This document shows positions 63,505 through 64,000 of a stretch of DNA of 64,000 nt, one piece after another (position 1 is the first letter of the stretch; each line of letters begins with the position of its first letter). The translations under genes and the position numbers were made by a program. The notes under the pieces are model-generated. The model saw only the letters and a program-made list of their open reading frames with translations, was not told the DNA's origin and ran no database searches. The stretch is taken from the NCBI RefSeq assembly GCF_040183065.1, contig NC_091121.1, positions 64,202,287 through 64,266,286 on the forward strand, given 5' to 3'. Source of the stretch: Periplaneta americana. Taxonomy: Eukaryota > Arthropoda > Insecta > Blattodea > Blattidae.

Positions 63505-63753
63505 AGGAGGAGTCCACACCTGTGGAGTAACGGTTAGCGCGACTAGCCGCGAAACCAGGTGGCCCGGGTTCGATTCCCGGTCGGGGGTTTTTCCTCAACC
63601 CAATATGAGCAAATGTTGGGTAATTTTCGGTGCTGGACCCCGGACTCATTTCACCGGCATTATCACCTTCATTTCATTCAGACGCTAAATAACCTAAGAT
63701 GTTGATGAAGCGTCGTAAAATAACCTACTAAAATAAAAAAATAAAAGGAGGAG
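63505..63753 (+). repeat. tRNA-derived SINE with shared tail and target duplication
   Basis: The body lies at 63513-63745. The head has A-box GTGGAGTAACGGTTAGCG and B-box GGTTCGATTCCCGG. The 3' module is GACGCTAAATAACC...GATGAAGCGTCGTAAAATAA, then A-rich. The flanks AGGAGGAG (63505-63512, 63746-63753) are identical 8-bp duplications. The copy looks complete and young. Confidence 0.9.
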
Positions 63754-64000
63754 CAAAGAGAGTTATGAATGTTGGCAAAGAGTATATTCCGTCGATGCTG
63801 CTGCCATCTACTGGCAAATTAATTGAAAAAGGCGGCAAATCAGTTGCTGGGTGCGATTCTTCTGTAGATAGGTATCACACCAATCGCGGTAGATGATAGG
63901 ATGATAGATGGGAAGTGAAAGGTTAATTGAGGCGGTCAGAAGCAAAGGGGTGTCAGTACACTTACGTTTTCTATAAAATGTGATTAATAGTTACTAAGCA

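Larger units (their letters stand above)
34219..64000 (+). other. Downstream of Patj exon 4: repeat-rich, no further Patj exon recognised
   Basis: No PDZ exon, other gene or protein family is recognised in this 29.8 kb. It is probably Patj intron 4 and possibly continues outside the window. I searched by eye for the DGRLKE and LAIDGQ strands that should follow exon 4 and did not find them. Stretches in which I see nothing recognisable: 34220-35092, 36430-38373, 39009-40240, 41725-43045, 46372-47003, 48900-50015, 51906-54079, 54162-55335, 55857-56719, 57845-58254, 59132-59850, 59940-60840 and 61630-62840. Confidence 0.55.

Overview
The window is eukaryotic, AT-rich and about 97% non-coding. 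Genes are split by spliceosomal introns (GT...AG), and the rest is packed with decayed transposons and tRNA-headed SINEs. The two genes, plus a repeat complement typical of large hemimetabolous insect genomes, suggest a polyneopteran insect, most likely a cockroach or termite (Blattodea). That placement rests on recognising repeats and is inference. No prokaryotic gene, CRISPR array or operon is present.

Genes. (1) A compact three-exon gene on the minus strand (4126 to 3239) encodes a complete 186-residue TM2D1-like TM2-domain membrane protein. (2) On the plus strand, four coding exons of Patj, the L27/multi-PDZ scaffold of the Crumbs polarity complex, spread over about 26 kb: 8623-8790, 11461-11685, 19358-19483 and 34103-34218. 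All four join in frame. They give the start codon, the L27 domain, the linker and the first half of PDZ1. The rest of Patj is not in the window, so 34219-64000 is probably one long intron or its continuation. The two genes are divergent, and 4.1-4.8 kb is a likely shared promoter region.

Repeat layout. 1-3 kb: a SINE tail, a decayed DUF4817-type transposon and an intact-looking SINE with a perfect 16-bp target-site duplication. 6.9-8.4 kb: a diverged tandem duplication and a MITE. Intron 1 (8.8-11.5 kb): a near-perfect foldback element and a deleted DUF4817-type transposon ending 78 bp before exon 2. Intron 2 (11.7-19.4 kb): R2-like LINE and other LINE remnants. Intron 3 (19.5-34.1 kb): a nested hAT/palindrome/mariner structure, a deleted mariner, a mariner foldback, SINEs and a long (TTA)n array. 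34.2-64 kb: further hAT, Harbinger-like, mariner, foldback and MITE copies, LINE 3' ends, at least eight SINE copies and several (AAT)n arrays.

Main observations. The palindrome TAGGCCTA is strongly over-represented (17 copies read by eye). Several unrelated DNA transposons have collapsed into foldback palindromes. A mariner sits at the exact centre of a palindrome inside a hAT. SINEs with different tRNA-like heads share one 3' tail. A tRNA-like element cluster combines inverted and tandem copies. The Patj N-terminus keeps a PDZ1 that I believe the Drosophila protein lacks. I did not find a convincing new functional system. The interest lies in the repeat architecture and the Patj structure.
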